Source: Caenispirillum bisanense
GTDB lineage: Bacteria > Pseudomonadota > Alphaproteobacteria > Rhodospirillales > UBA2165
Assembly: GCA_945877815.1 (NCBI GenBank)
Contig: CAMDWJ010000014.1
Span: forward strand, 1 to 64,000
Reading direction: 5' to 3'
Length of the DNA stretch: 64,000 nt
Of this stretch, positions 45,890-55,599 are shown one piece after another. How positions within the stretch are numbered: position 1 is the stretch's first letter; each line of letters begins with the position of its first letter. The translations under genes and the position numbers were made by a program. The notes beneath the pieces are model-generated. The model was not told the origin of the DNA. It saw only the letters and a program-made list of their open reading frames with translations, and ran no database searches.

Positions 45890-48800
45890 ATGGGTAATCC
45901 CGTCGATTATGCGATATCGCACGCGCGCCTCACGATTGCGATCCTCGTTTTCCTGCTGATTGCCGGATTGTCGGCTTATTTCTCTATCCCGAAGGAAGCG
46001 GAACCCGACGTTCGGATTCCGATTATTTATGTCAATGTCACGCAGCGCGGCATTAGCCCGGAAGATGCCGAACGGCTGATCTTGCGTCCGCTCGAAACGC
46101 AGCTGAAATCGGTCGCCAACATCAAGGAAATGCGCTCGGCGGCATTCGAGGGCGGCGGATATGTTCTGGTCGAATTCGAGGCCGGGTTCGATTCTTCGCG
46201 CGCACTCGCCGACGTGCGCGCGAAGGTCGACGATGCCGGGCGCGATCTTCCGCGCGATGCGGATGAGCCGCAGGTTCAGGAGGTCAATCTGTCCCTGTTC
46301 CCGGTTCTGGTCGTCTCGCTCGGCGGCGATGTGCCGGAACGCACGCTCCTGCAGTTTGCGCGCCAAGCCAAAACCGCGGTGGAGCAGGTGCCCGGCGTCC
46401 TGGCCGCCGAGATGCGCGGCTCGCGCGACGAGGCCATTGAGATCAATGTCGAACCCAGCCTGTTGAAAAGCTACGGCGTGGCGCTCGATCAACTGATCTC
46501 TTCCTTCACCGCAGGCAACAGCCTGGTGGCCGCCGGCGCGCTCGAAAGTGCCACCGGGCGCTTTGCCGTGAAGGTGCCCTCGATCATCGAAAAGCCGCGC
46601 GACGTTCTATCTTTCCCCGTTGCGGCATCTGGTGCGGCCAGCGTCTCGCTCGGCGACGTGGCCGAAGTGCGCCCGACCTTCAAGGATTGGACTTCGATCA
46701 CCCGCGTCAACGGCAAGCCCGCGATCGCCATTGAAGTCACCAAGCGGACCGGCGCGAACCTGATCGATACGGTCGATGCAGCCAAGCGCGCGATGGGGCA
46801 GTTGCAAAAGTCCTTCCCTCAGACGGTTGAGGTCAGTTATTCGCAGGACAAATCGACCGATATCCGGACCATGCTGCACGAGTTGCAAAATAGCGTCATC
46901 ACCGCGGTCCTTCTGGTCATCGTGATCATGCTGCTCGTCCTGGGCGGTCGTGCGTCACTCTTCATCGGGATTGCCATTCCGACCTCGTTCCTGGCGGGAA
47001 TTTTGGCGCTGCAATTGGCCGGTCTTACCGTCAATATCGTGGTGTTGTTCTCGCTCATCCTCGCCGTCGGCATGCTGGTGGACGACGCGATCATCGTGTC
47101 GGAATTCGCCGAGCGCCGCATGTCGGAAGGCATGCCGGCGCCAGCTGCCTATTCTTTGGCGGCCAAGCGCATGGCCGGCCCCGTGATCGCGGCGACTGCG
47201 ACCCGCGTTGCCGCCTTTTCACCGCTGATGTTCTGGCCGGGCACTGTCGGGCAATTCATGTTCTATATGCCGATCACGCTGATCGCGACGCTGTCGGCAT
47301 CCTTGGTGGCGGCCTTGTTTTTCACTCCGACGCTCGGCGCCTTGCTCGGGCGCTCGGCGCCGGCACGCGACGACACGATGAAACCGCAGGGCTTTTATAT
47401 GCGCGCCGTGCGTTTCGTTTTGCGGTTCCCGGGATCGACGCTTCTGGCCACGGCAGGCCTGTTGTTAGTGATCATCTTTGCCTACGCGAAGTTCGGCAAC
47501 GGCGTGGAATTCTTCCCCGAGGTCGAGCCCGATTACGGTCTCGTTCAGGTCCGCGCGCGCGGCAACTTGTCGCTGGTGGAAAAAGACCGGCTGGTGCGTG
47601 CGGTGGAGATGAAAGTTCTCGACATGAAGGAAATCTCGAACGTCTATGCGCGCTCGGGTGAGCGCCAACGCGGCTCGAACGAGGTCACCGAGGATACGGT
47701 CGGCACCATCCAATTCGAATTCGTCGACTGGCGCCTGCGTCGCAAGGCAAGCGCGATCATGGACGATATCCGCGAGGCAACGAAGGATATGCCAGGGGTG
47801 ATCATTGAGGTGACCAAGCCACGCGCCGGGCCGCCCACGGGCAAGCCCATCACGTTGCGAATCGCATCGCTCGATCCGGATAAACTGCTCCCCGCGGCGC
47901 GCAAGGCGTCAGATATCGTGCGCGCCATTCCCGGCACGCGCGACGTCGACGACGGCTTGGCACTTCCGGGCATCGATTGGCGCATCGAAGTGAATCGGCC
48001 GGAAGCGGCGAAATACGGGCTAAGCCCGGCGGCCGTCGGTACGGCGGTGCAACTCGTTACCAACGGCGTGAAGGTGTCCGAATACCGCCCGAACGATACC
48101 GACAAGGAAGTCGATATCCTGGTGCGCTTCCCGGAAGATAAGCGCAATTTGAACCAGATCGACGAATTGCGGATCAACACTCCGAATGGCGCGGTGCCGA
48201 TCGGAAATTTCGTCGAGCGTAAGGCCACGGAAAAAGTCGGCCTGATCAATCGCGTGGGCGGGCAGCGCGTGATTACTGTGACGGCCAACGTGGATGAAGG
48301 GGTACAGAGCGCCATCGTGCACAAGGCGGTCGTGGATGCGATTGCGCAAGGCGATCTCGGGACCGGCGTCACTTTTAAGCTGATCGGCGAGGATGAGGAG
48401 CGGGCCAAGGCAGGCGCCTTCCTGGTGAAGGCGTTCGGCGCGGCGATGTTTTTGATTTTTGCGATCCTGCTGGCGCAATTCAATAAATTCTCCAGCGTCG
48501 TGATCGTGCTTTCGGCAGTGATCTTGTCGACCATCGGAGTTTTGATCGGCCTACTCGTGATGGGGCAGGCATTTGGCACGGTGATGACCGGAATCGGCAT
48601 CATCGCCAATGCCGGCGTGATCGTGAACAACAACATCGTTCTGATCGATACCTATGACCGGCTCAGGCGAGAAGGGGTCGCGGCGTACGACGCGATCTTG
48701 GAAACCTGCCGCGAGCGCGCACGGCCAGTGGTGCTGACGGCGGTGACGGCGGTGCTCGGCGTGCTCGCGATTGCCTTCGGCATTAATATCGATTTCGTGA

Positions 48801-48997
48801 CCCGCGATGTGTTCGTCGGTGCTCCCTCGACGCAATGGTGGGTGCATCTGTCGGTCGCCATCGTCTTTGGGCTCGGGTTCGCGACCGCGCTGACCTTGCT
48901 GGTCACGCCGGCGACCTTGATGTGCTTCGCCCAATTGAGCGGTTGGTTGGAAGCGCGCAGGGCGCGTCGCAGGACGGCCGCCGCCGCGGCCGCCTGA
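45890..48997 (+). CDS. RND-family efflux permease (HAE1-like)
   Basis: Inner-membrane proton antiporter of 1035 residues with 12 transmembrane helices and two large periplasmic loops. The proton-relay aspartate pair lies in TM4 (AVGMLVDDAIIVSEFAERR). The matching TM11 region reads GIIANAGVIVNNNIVLIDTYDRL. The last residues are basic and alanine-rich. It exports drugs or small organics with the preceding adaptor. The operon is padR-adaptor-pump and the inducer is unknown. Confidence 0.95.
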   Translation: MGNPVDYAISHARLTIAILVFLLIAGLSAYFSIPKEAEPDVRIPIIYVNVTQRGISPEDAERLILRPLETQLKSVANIKEMRSAAFEGGGYVLVEFEAGFDSSRALADVRAKVDDAGRDLPRDADEPQVQEVNLSLFPVLVVSLGGDVPERTLLQFARQAKTAVEQVPGVLAAEMRGSRDEAIEINVEPSLLKSYGVALDQLISSFTAGNSLVAAGALESATGRFAVKVPSIIEKPRDVLSFPVAASGAASVSLGDVAEVRPTFKDWTSITRVNGKPAIAIEVTKRTGANLIDTVDAAKRAMGQLQKSFPQTVEVSYSQDKSTDIRTMLHELQNSVITAVLLVIVIMLLVLGGRASLFIGIAIPTSFLAGILALQLAGLTVNIVVLFSLILAVGMLVDDAIIVSEFAERRMSEGMPAPAAYSLAAKRMAGPVIAATATRVAAFSPLMFWPGTVGQFMFYMPITLIATLSASLVAALFFTPTLGALLGRSAPARDDTMKPQGFYMRAVRFVLRFPGSTLLATAGLLLVIIFAYAKFGNGVEFFPEVEPDYGLVQVRARGNLSLVEKDRLVRAVEMKVLDMKEISNVYARSGERQRGSNEVTEDTVGTIQFEFVDWRLRRKASAIMDDIREATKDMPGVIIEVTKPRAGPPTGKPITLRIASLDPDKLLPAARKASDIVRAIPGTRDVDDGLALPGIDWRIEVNRPEAAKYGLSPAAVGTAVQLVTNGVKVSEYRPNDTDKEVDILVRFPEDKRNLNQIDELRINTPNGAVPIGNFVERKATEKVGLINRVGGQRVITVTANVDEGVQSAIVHKAVVDAIAQGDLGTGVTFKLIGEDEERAKAGAFLVKAFGAAMFLIFAILLAQFNKFSSVVIVLSAVILSTIGVLIGLLVMGQAFGTVMTGIGIIANAGVIVNNNIVLIDTYDRLRREGVAAYDAILETCRERARPVVLTAVTAVLGVLAIAFGINIDFVTRDVFVGAPSTQWWVHLSVAIVFGLGFATALTLLVTPATLMCFAQLSGWLEARRARRRTAAAAAA

Positions 48998-49004
48998 GCG
49001 GCGA

Positions 49005-49817
49005 TTAATGCGTGGGGGGCGAACCGGCGGCTTCGGGCTGCACGCCGCCTTGCGTATGAAAATCATCCGCCTCGCGTTTGAGTCGGCTGAACGAGCGCCA
49101 GCCGAACGGCAGCAGCACGATATAAGTGACGATCAGAGTGGTAAGAGTCAGCCATGGTGCGGCGACGGCGACCGCGGCGAGCGCGGCAACGATCAGCATC
49201 ATGAACAGCGCGAAGCGATGCGGGACGCGAACGTTTTTGAAGGAGAAGGTGGGCAGCCGGCTGACCACCAGCGCGGCGACCACGATCAGGCAAATCGCCG
49301 ACACGACCGGATGGTGCACGATAGCGAGATCGGTCTGGAACGACACGATCATCGGGGTCAGCACCAGTCCGGCCGCTGCCGGAGCCGGTACGCCGGTGAA
49401 ATAGTTCTTCGCCCACAAGGGCAGGCTCGGCGATTCCAGCATCGTATTGAAGCGCGCCAGCCGCAACGCCATGCAAACGCTATAGAGCAGCGCGAGAATC
49501 CAGCCCAGGCTGCCGGCTTCGTGCAGCGACCATAGATACATCATCATGGCAGGGGCCACGCCGAAGGCGAAGAAATCCGACAGGCTATCGAGTTCGGCCC
49601 CGAATTTGCTGGAATGGCCGAGCAAGCGCGCGATACGCCCGTCCAGCGCATCCAAGACGGCGGCGATCACGATGCATAGGACGGCAGGTTCCCATTTCTG
49701 GTCGAACGCGAAGCGAAACGCCGTCAGTCCGGAGCACAGCGCCAGCATGGTCAGGATATTGGGAATCATTCGGTTGAAGGATTGCCCTTTCAGGCGCTCG
49801 CGTCTCGGCCGGAACAT
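49005..49817 (-). CDS. pssA: CDP-diacylglycerol-serine O-phosphatidyltransferase
   Basis: Makes phosphatidylserine from CDP-diacylglycerol and serine. It has 270 residues, is multi-spanning, and carries the CDP-alcohol phosphotransferase signature LDGRIARLLGHSSKFGAELD followed by SLSD (D-G-x2-A-R-x8-G-x3-D-x3-D). Its start is next to the psd stop, so psd and pssA form an operon leading to phosphatidylethanolamine. Confidence 0.94.
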   Translation of the reverse strand: MFRPRRERLKGQSFNRMIPNILTMLALCSGLTAFRFAFDQKWEPAVLCIVIAAVLDALDGRIARLLGHSSKFGAELDSLSDFFAFGVAPAMMMYLWSLHEAGSLGWILALLYSVCMALRLARFNTMLESPSLPLWAKNYFTGVPAPAAAGLVLTPMIVSFQTDLAIVHHPVVSAICLIVVAALVVSRLPTFSFKNVRVPHRFALFMMLIVAALAAVAVAAPWLTLTTLIVTYIVLLPFGWRSFSRLKREADDFHTQGGVQPEAAGSPPTH

Positions 49818-50504
49818 CTAGCGATACTCACCTGTGCGGGACGATTCCGTCGAGCGCAAATCGGCGAGGACTGTCTCGCCAGCATAGGCATGTTGTCCGG
49901 GTGCTACCATGATTGCAATTTCAGCCGGCAGGAAGACGTCAAGGCGACTGCCGAAGCGGATCAGGCCGTAACGTTGCCCGGTGCGAACGTCTTGGTTTTC
50001 GTGTAGGTCGCACGAAATGCGCCGCGCCACCAATCCGGCGATCTGGACCACACCGATGCGCACGCCGTCCGGCGTGAGCAGGGCGACCGAGTGGCGCTCG
50101 TTATGCTCGCTTGCCTTGTCCAAGGCGGCATTCACGAATTTACCGGGACGATAATGGCTCGCGGTGACGCGTCCGGCGATGGGGATACGATTCACGTGGA
50201 CGTCGAATACATCCATGAAGATCGAGACGCGATTGTAAGGAACGTCCGGCAGGCCGAGTTCGGGCGGCGGGGTGCTGCGCCCGACGGTTTGCACCAGCCC
50301 GTCGGCCGGGCTGATGACTAACCCTTCGCGCGCGGGCGTCACACGTTCCGGGTCGCGGAAGAAATAGATGGACCAAGCGGTAACCAGAAATCCGATCCAA
50401 CCCAAAGGCTGGCTGTATGAGGCGCCTACGACGGCTAAGATCGCGAAGATCGCGATGAACGGCCATCCGGCACGATTGATGGGAACCATATAGGTACGCA
50501 GCAC
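49818..50504 (-). CDS. psd: Phosphatidylserine decarboxylase
   Basis: Converts phosphatidylserine to phosphatidylethanolamine. It has 228 residues, the short (type II, alphaproteobacterial) form. Blocks are FFRDPERVTP, VISPADGLVQ, VSIFMDVFDVHVNRIPIAG and the self-cleavage site RFGSRLDVFLP, where the serine becomes the pyruvoyl group. Two N-terminal hydrophobic segments anchor it. It is translated just ahead of pssA. Confidence 0.94.
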   Translation of the reverse strand: MLRTYMVPINRAGWPFIAIFAILAVVGASYSQPLGWIGFLVTAWSIYFFRDPERVTPAREGLVISPADGLVQTVGRSTPPPELGLPDVPYNRVSIFMDVFDVHVNRIPIAGRVTASHYRPGKFVNAALDKASEHNERHSVALLTPDGVRIGVVQIAGLVARRISCDLHENQDVRTGQRYGLIRFGSRLDVFLPAEIAIMVAPGQHAYAGETVLADLRSTESSRTGEYR

Positions 50505-50563
50505 GGTGCGGGTCTTCCTCTTAAGTTTTCAGTATCCGGTAAGCGGGCGTTGAGGCGATACGC

Positions 50564-51193
50564 TCACTCTTCGCACGAAAAGGAATCGAGAGACATGACC
50601 GTGCGCAGCAGGTCCGCCACGGTCTTTGCTTGAATTTTCTCCATCACGCGCGCGCGATGAACCTCGACAGTGCGTTGGGTGATGCCAAGTTCGAAGGCGA
50701 TCTGTTTGTTCAATTTGCCCTGAGCGATCATACGCAGGACGTCCGTTTCGCGCGGCGTCAGAAGATCCAAGCGTTTCTGGATCGATTCCTGTTCGCGGAT
50801 CTCGGCGCCGATGCGTCGGCTCTCGGTTAGGGCCTTATTGACCGTATCGAGCAATACCTGATTGTTGATCGGTTTCTCGACGAAATCGAATGCGCCTTCT
50901 TTCATCGCACGCACTGCCATCTGGGTATCCCCGTGCGCGGTGACGATAATGATCGGCAGATCGAGCTTTTGCTCGGATAATTTGGATTGCAAATCTAGGC
51001 CGCTGATTCCCGGCATGCGGACGTCAAGCAGGATACAACCCGGCCCGCGCATGGGCATGGCGGCGAGAAATGCGTCGCCAGACGGAAACAGCTCCACCTT
51101 CAAGTCTACCGACTCGAAGAGATCTTTCATAAGTTGGCGGTTTGTTTCGTCATCTTCGACGACGAAAACCGTGGGTTCTTCGGTCGACAGCAT
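50564..51193 (-). CDS. FixJ/NarL-type response regulator
   Basis: Protein of 209 residues. The receiver domain (about 8-120) has the acid pocket VVEDDE, the phosphorylated Asp57 (LLDVRMPG) and Lys107 (EKPI). A LuxR-type HTH (about 140-200) reads LTPRETDVLRMIAQGKLNKQIAFELGITQRTVEVHRARVMEKI. It lies beside a hybrid kinase gene, which starts far upstream on the same strand, with a 104-bp gap between the two genes. Pairing of the two is inference. Confidence 0.92.
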   Translation of the reverse strand: MLSTEEPTVFVVEDDETNRQLMKDLFESVDLKVELFPSGDAFLAAMPMRGPGCILLDVRMPGISGLDLQSKLSEQKLDLPIIIVTAHGDTQMAVRAMKEGAFDFVEKPINNQVLLDTVNKALTESRRIGAEIREQESIQKRLDLLTPRETDVLRMIAQGKLNKQIAFELGITQRTVEVHRARVMEKIQAKTVADLLRTVMSLDSFSCEE

Positions 51194-51297
51194 CTGCTCC
51201 GCTTCGACGTGATTGTTATGTTTCGGGTCTGTTTTGACGCGTAGAGCTTAGGATACGGTTTTTACACCATTTTTTCAACTATTGCTCGCCATCTGGG

Positions 51298-54200
51298 TTA
51301 ATCGACATCCTTGCGTCCGAGTGCACGGTCGATTGTTCCCAGCAGGTCGTCGATGACGAAGGGTTTCGTGAGGTAACTGAAAAATCCGGCTTCGGCGCCT
51401 TTTTGGATGTCTTTGGACATGGCCGCCGCGGACAACGCGATCACCGGGATGTTATTGGTCTCCGGTTCGCGTTTCAGTTTGGCCAGCGCTTCGAACCCAT
51501 TCATGCCCGGCAGATTGATATCCATGACGATGATGTCCGGGTGGGTTTCGCGTGCGATGCGGATGCCGTTCTCCGCATCCGTCGCCGACAGTAGCGACAA
51601 ATTTGGGATGTGACTGACGACTTCTTCGAGGAGACGAAGGTTCGACTCGTCGTCCTCGACATAGAGCAGTTTGCGCCGCCCGCCGGTCGACAGTTTGAAG
51701 GCCGGCTCGATTTCCGGGGTATTCACGATTTGCGTTCTGCTTTCTTCGCCATGAGGGTCCGCCGTCGACGGCACCTCGATCCAGAATGTGCTGCCGACGC
51801 CTACCTCGCTCGTAAATCCGATTTTGCCGTCCATGCGTTCGATCAGCTGCTTGGAAATGGCGAGGCCGATGCCCGTTCCTTCGATTCCGCGCTGAGTCGC
51901 ATCGAGCCGGCTGAACGGTTCGAACAATTCGCGTTGGCGCGCCAAGGCGATACCGTTGCCGGTATCCTCGATCGCGATGCGGATCGATCCATCGGGACGT
52001 TCCTCGCAATCGACCGTGACCTTGCCGCCTATCCGATTGAATTTGATGGCGTTGGACAAGAGATTGACCATTGCTTGTTTGAGTCGGACATCGTCGCAAT
52101 GGACGATGAACGGCGACTTCGCGAGCGTTTTGTCGTTGATCGTGATCCGGTTGCGGGCCGCCAGCGATTCCACCAAGCTCAGACATTCCGCGATCACCTT
52201 GTTGAGCGCCAGATCCTTGATGGCCAGCTCGACGCGGCCGGATTCGATACGGCTCAGGTCGAGAATGTCGTTGATCAGATTGAGAAGATGTTGGCCGCTT
52301 TTGAGGATTTGATTGAGCTGGCGCTGTTGGCGTACGCTGACGGGCTCTTTCTTGTTCTGAAGCAGCAGCTGAGTATAGCCGAGCACGGCGTTCATGGGCG
52401 TACGCAACTCGTGGCTCATACTCGACAAAAATTCGGTTTTCGCACGATTGGCCGTTTCGGCATCGAGTTTCGCGCGTTCCAGTGCGGCTTGAATCCGTTT
52501 CTGCGCGGTGATGTCCTGGATGCTGCCGATCAGCTTCAGCGGCTGTCCGTCGGCGTCGTAGGTGTATTCGCCGCTCGTCGTCACATTGCGCTCAACCCCG
52601 TCGGGGCGCACCGCGCGATATTCGAATGAATAACTGCGCTGACGGGTGCGAACCGCATTTTCGAGAACGCGTTGCACGCGACCACGATCGCCCGGATGGA
52701 TGTGCTGCAAGAACCGATCCATGGTGATGGGCGGGCCGGCGGGATCGAGGCCGTGGATGCGATAAAGCTCCTGCGTCCAGTAGAAATAGTCCGTATCGAA
52801 CGTCCGCTCGAAGCTGCCGACATGGGCGAGCCTTTGTGCCGCCTCCAAGGCGAGGCGCGTACGTTCGCGCTCCAATTCGGCGCTTTTGCGTTCGGTGACG
52901 TCGAGCGACATGACGAAGAAACCAACAACCTCGCCATTCTCGTCGCGATCGGGGATCAGCGTCGATTCCGTTTGAACGATCGTTCCGTCGAGGGCCATCA
53001 GATCGTTGCCATGGCGCGTAATTTCGCCTTTCAGCGCGCGCTCGACATAGGGTTGGGACCGTTTTGCCATTTCCGGGCCGAAGACTTCGGCGATGGTGCG
53101 GCCGATCAAAGTATCGAATTCGTCGCCGGCGATGCGTCGGTAGAAGCTGTTCGCGTAACGAAACCGGGTTTCCCTATCGTGGTAGCCGATGAAGGCGGGG
53201 ACGGATTCGGTAGTCAGCCTGAGCAAGTTTTGAATGCCCTCGGCCTCTTGGCGGGCCGATACCTCTGCGGTTTCGTCAACGGTCGTGCCGCGGTATCCGC
53301 CGAAGACGCCGTTGGCGTCGAAGGTGGGTACCCCATTGATGCGCAAATAACGGATGGCCCCCGAGGAATCTTTCGCGCGGCAGCGGAAGTTGCGGATGGG
53401 AACATGATGCTCCATGTCCCTGCGTAGATCGGCCCATTGGGTTTTATCGGCCTCGAAGACAGGCATGTCCCATCGCAGGCGCCCCATCATTCCGCCTTCG
53501 CGCCACATCACGTAACGCTCGCGCGGCGCGGACGTGAAGATAATGCGATGATTTCGGTCCGTTTCCCAAAAACGGTCCGCTGCGGATTGGGCAAAATCGC
53601 GGAAGCGCTGTTCGCTCTCGGTCAACGCGGCTTGCGCTTGCTTGTAGTCGGTTGTGTCGAAGACCGAAATAAGCTCCGCATCGCGATCTTCCCACTCAAT
53701 GATCGTCGCGTAATTCATGGATTGAAATATGCTGTGGTCCAGGCGACGCCGCTGGAATTCCAGCCCACTCTTGCGCCGGTCTTCGCGATCTGCGGTGGCC
53801 CGCCATTGTCGCATCCTTTCGAGATCTTCAGGATGCACGAAAGCAACGGGATTGAGGCCGATCAGTGCTTCGGGCGTCTCTGCGCCGAATAGCTTGGCGG
53901 CGGCGTCGTTGGCAAATCGGACGGCCGCATTCTGGATCACCAGCATGGCATGCGGGGATCGCTCGACGAGCATCCGGTAGCGGCGTTCCCCCTCGCGCAA
54001 GGCATATTCCGCGGCGCGCCGATCTGTATCATCGTCGGCGGTGCCGCGTGCGCCGAGATAGGTTCCGGTTTCGAGGTCGAACACCGGGATGCCGCTGATT
54101 CGAAATGTATGAGCGTGCGATTGCTTGTCGAGAATGACAAAGCGACGATTGCGAAACGCGCGGCGGAAAATGTCGGGTGCGGAAATCGGCGCTTCGTCTT

Positions 54201-54453
54201 CGAAACTGCCGAGTTCGAGGATAGATTTTCCGATCAGTTCGCGCGGGATGAAGCCGAGAATATCGAATACGCGTTCTGAAATGTAGGACAGGCGCAAATC
54301 CGGGTCGATATCCCACACGAGGTCCGAGACAAGACGGGTCAGGTCGTCGAGCCGCTGTTCGAGCTCGATGATCCGAGCCTGATAGGGGGCTATGGCAAAG
54401 GTCAAATCTTCGGATGAAGGACGACTGGGCTTGTCCTGCTCACGCGGCGTCAT
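51298..54453 (-). CDS. Hybrid sensor histidine kinase with multiple PAS domains
   Basis: Protein of 1051 residues, no transmembrane segment, hence a cytoplasmic sensor. About five PAS domains fill residues 30-660 (for example LVWDIDPDLRLSYISERVFDIL and IHPGDRGRVQRVL). They are followed by HisKA with the phosphorylated histidine near 680 (SSMSHELRTPMN), HATPase_c (NLLSNAIKFN, DTGNGIA, GTGIGLAISKQL) and a C-terminal receiver domain (LLYVEDDESN, DIIVMDINLPG). The start overlaps the end of the DUF2336 gene by 14 bp. Confidence 0.94.
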   Translation of the reverse strand: MTPREQDKPSRPSSEDLTFAIAPYQARIIELEQRLDDLTRLVSDLVWDIDPDLRLSYISERVFDILGFIPRELIGKSILELGSFEDEAPISAPDIFRRAFRNRRFVILDKQSHAHTFRISGIPVFDLETGTYLGARGTADDDTDRRAAEYALREGERRYRMLVERSPHAMLVIQNAAVRFANDAAAKLFGAETPEALIGLNPVAFVHPEDLERMRQWRATADREDRRKSGLEFQRRRLDHSIFQSMNYATIIEWEDRDAELISVFDTTDYKQAQAALTESEQRFRDFAQSAADRFWETDRNHRIIFTSAPRERYVMWREGGMMGRLRWDMPVFEADKTQWADLRRDMEHHVPIRNFRCRAKDSSGAIRYLRINGVPTFDANGVFGGYRGTTVDETAEVSARQEAEGIQNLLRLTTESVPAFIGYHDRETRFRYANSFYRRIAGDEFDTLIGRTIAEVFGPEMAKRSQPYVERALKGEITRHGNDLMALDGTIVQTESTLIPDRDENGEVVGFFVMSLDVTERKSAELERERTRLALEAAQRLAHVGSFERTFDTDYFYWTQELYRIHGLDPAGPPITMDRFLQHIHPGDRGRVQRVLENAVRTRQRSYSFEYRAVRPDGVERNVTTSGEYTYDADGQPLKLIGSIQDITAQKRIQAALERAKLDAETANRAKTEFLSSMSHELRTPMNAVLGYTQLLLQNKKEPVSVRQQRQLNQILKSGQHLLNLINDILDLSRIESGRVELAIKDLALNKVIAECLSLVESLAARNRITINDKTLAKSPFIVHCDDVRLKQAMVNLLSNAIKFNRIGGKVTVDCEERPDGSIRIAIEDTGNGIALARQRELFEPFSRLDATQRGIEGTGIGLAISKQLIERMDGKIGFTSEVGVGSTFWIEVPSTADPHGEESRTQIVNTPEIEPAFKLSTGGRRKLLYVEDDESNLRLLEEVVSHIPNLSLLSATDAENGIRIARETHPDIIVMDINLPGMNGFEALAKLKREPETNNIPVIALSAAAMSKDIQKGAEAGFFSYLTKPFVIDDLLGTIDRALGRKDVD

Positions 54454-55567
54454 TGCGGGCCTGCTCGACCAGCCTTATCGCGCTAAGGTATTCGGTATTG
54501 CGCAGCCAATGACGTATGACCTCTTCGGCGGTTTCCCGCTTCATCTTGTCGTAAAGCCCCTCTACAGCGACGGGTGGAACCGGTGCTGCGCTCGCGCGGG
54601 TGGCGCGAGCCTTGCTCGTGAGGCGGAAAATCTCGAGGAAATGTTCCTTGGCGAGGCCGAGGGATTTGCAGGTTATGGCGAGGCCTTCCCCGCTGGCTTC
54701 CAAAAGGAAGCGCGTGATCAGGGTGCGACGCAGTCCGGTCGCCTTAACGAGCATGGATACGAAGAGATGAACGTGCCGATCCTTCAATGCTTGGATCAGA
54801 AGTTCGTGATTGATCAATCCGTCGTCATGCAGTTCGGTCGCAAGATCTTTACGTTCATGGGTCGAGGCATCGATCGCGGCCCGTTCGGCGCCGACCAGAC
54901 CGGCATTCTCGAACAAATCGTCGACCGTCGCCGAGTCGAGCTTGAATTTTTGCAATATGTAGCTGCGTAGCGCCGCAGAAACCCACATGAACATCTTCGC
55001 GGCCAGTTCAGGGTCGAGTTCTTCGCGCCGAAGAATAGGTTGCTGGAAGGTGTCGACACGCCTTGATTTCTCGACGAGATAGGCGAGGGTCGATTTCGCG
55101 ATTCGCGCGCCGGAATTTTCAAGCAGGCTCACGATCACGTCCCGGTTTCCCGTCGCCACCAGCTCGCTGGAGACGCGCTCGCTGACGTCGTAGCGCAGCG
55201 CGACGGCCAGTTGATGTTCAAAGGCGCGGTTACGGATGATCTCGACCAGATCGGCGTCTTTGAGCGCGTGGCACCGCGTCAGGATGGGGTATGCGACCTC
55301 GATGGTGTCGTCGGCGAGGATGCGGGCAAGCTCGCGCGGCACATCGGCCCGTTCGGCGACTTGCGCCGAAATGATCTCGCGCACCGCCCTTTCGGTTTCG
55401 CGCACCAAATGCTGAAGGATTCCGTACATCAAGGTTTTTTCGCGATCGCTCAGATTGCGATTTTGATCCTCGAAAAGATCCGCGATCGTGTCCGCCAATT
55501 GCGACCGCCCCGATTTGGATCGGTCGCGTGCCATTGCGAGCAATTGATTGGCGTCGAAGTCTTTCAT
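54440..55567 (-). CDS. DUF2336 domain protein
   Basis: Protein of 375 residues, all-helical and HEAT-like in pattern (DTIEVAYPILTRCHALKDADLVEIIRNRAFEHQLAVALR). This matches DUF2336, a domain common in alphaproteobacteria and often next to signalling genes. It overlaps the hybrid kinase by 14 bp and follows the LysM-protein gene, so it could be a partner or scaffold of the kinase. The biochemical role is unknown. Confidence 0.82.
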   Translation of the reverse strand: MKDFDANQLLAMARDRSKSGRSQLADTIADLFEDQNRNLSDREKTLMYGILQHLVRETERAVREIISAQVAERADVPRELARILADDTIEVAYPILTRCHALKDADLVEIIRNRAFEHQLAVALRYDVSERVSSELVATGNRDVIVSLLENSGARIAKSTLAYLVEKSRRVDTFQQPILRREELDPELAAKMFMWVSAALRSYILQKFKLDSATVDDLFENAGLVGAERAAIDASTHERKDLATELHDDGLINHELLIQALKDRHVHLFVSMLVKATGLRRTLITRFLLEASGEGLAITCKSLGLAKEHFLEIFRLTSKARATRASAAPVPPVAVEGLYDKMKRETAEEVIRHWLRNTEYLSAIRLVEQARNDAA

Positions 55568-55599
55568 CGTATTCGCTGCTCCTTAACGGGGCGGCTGAG

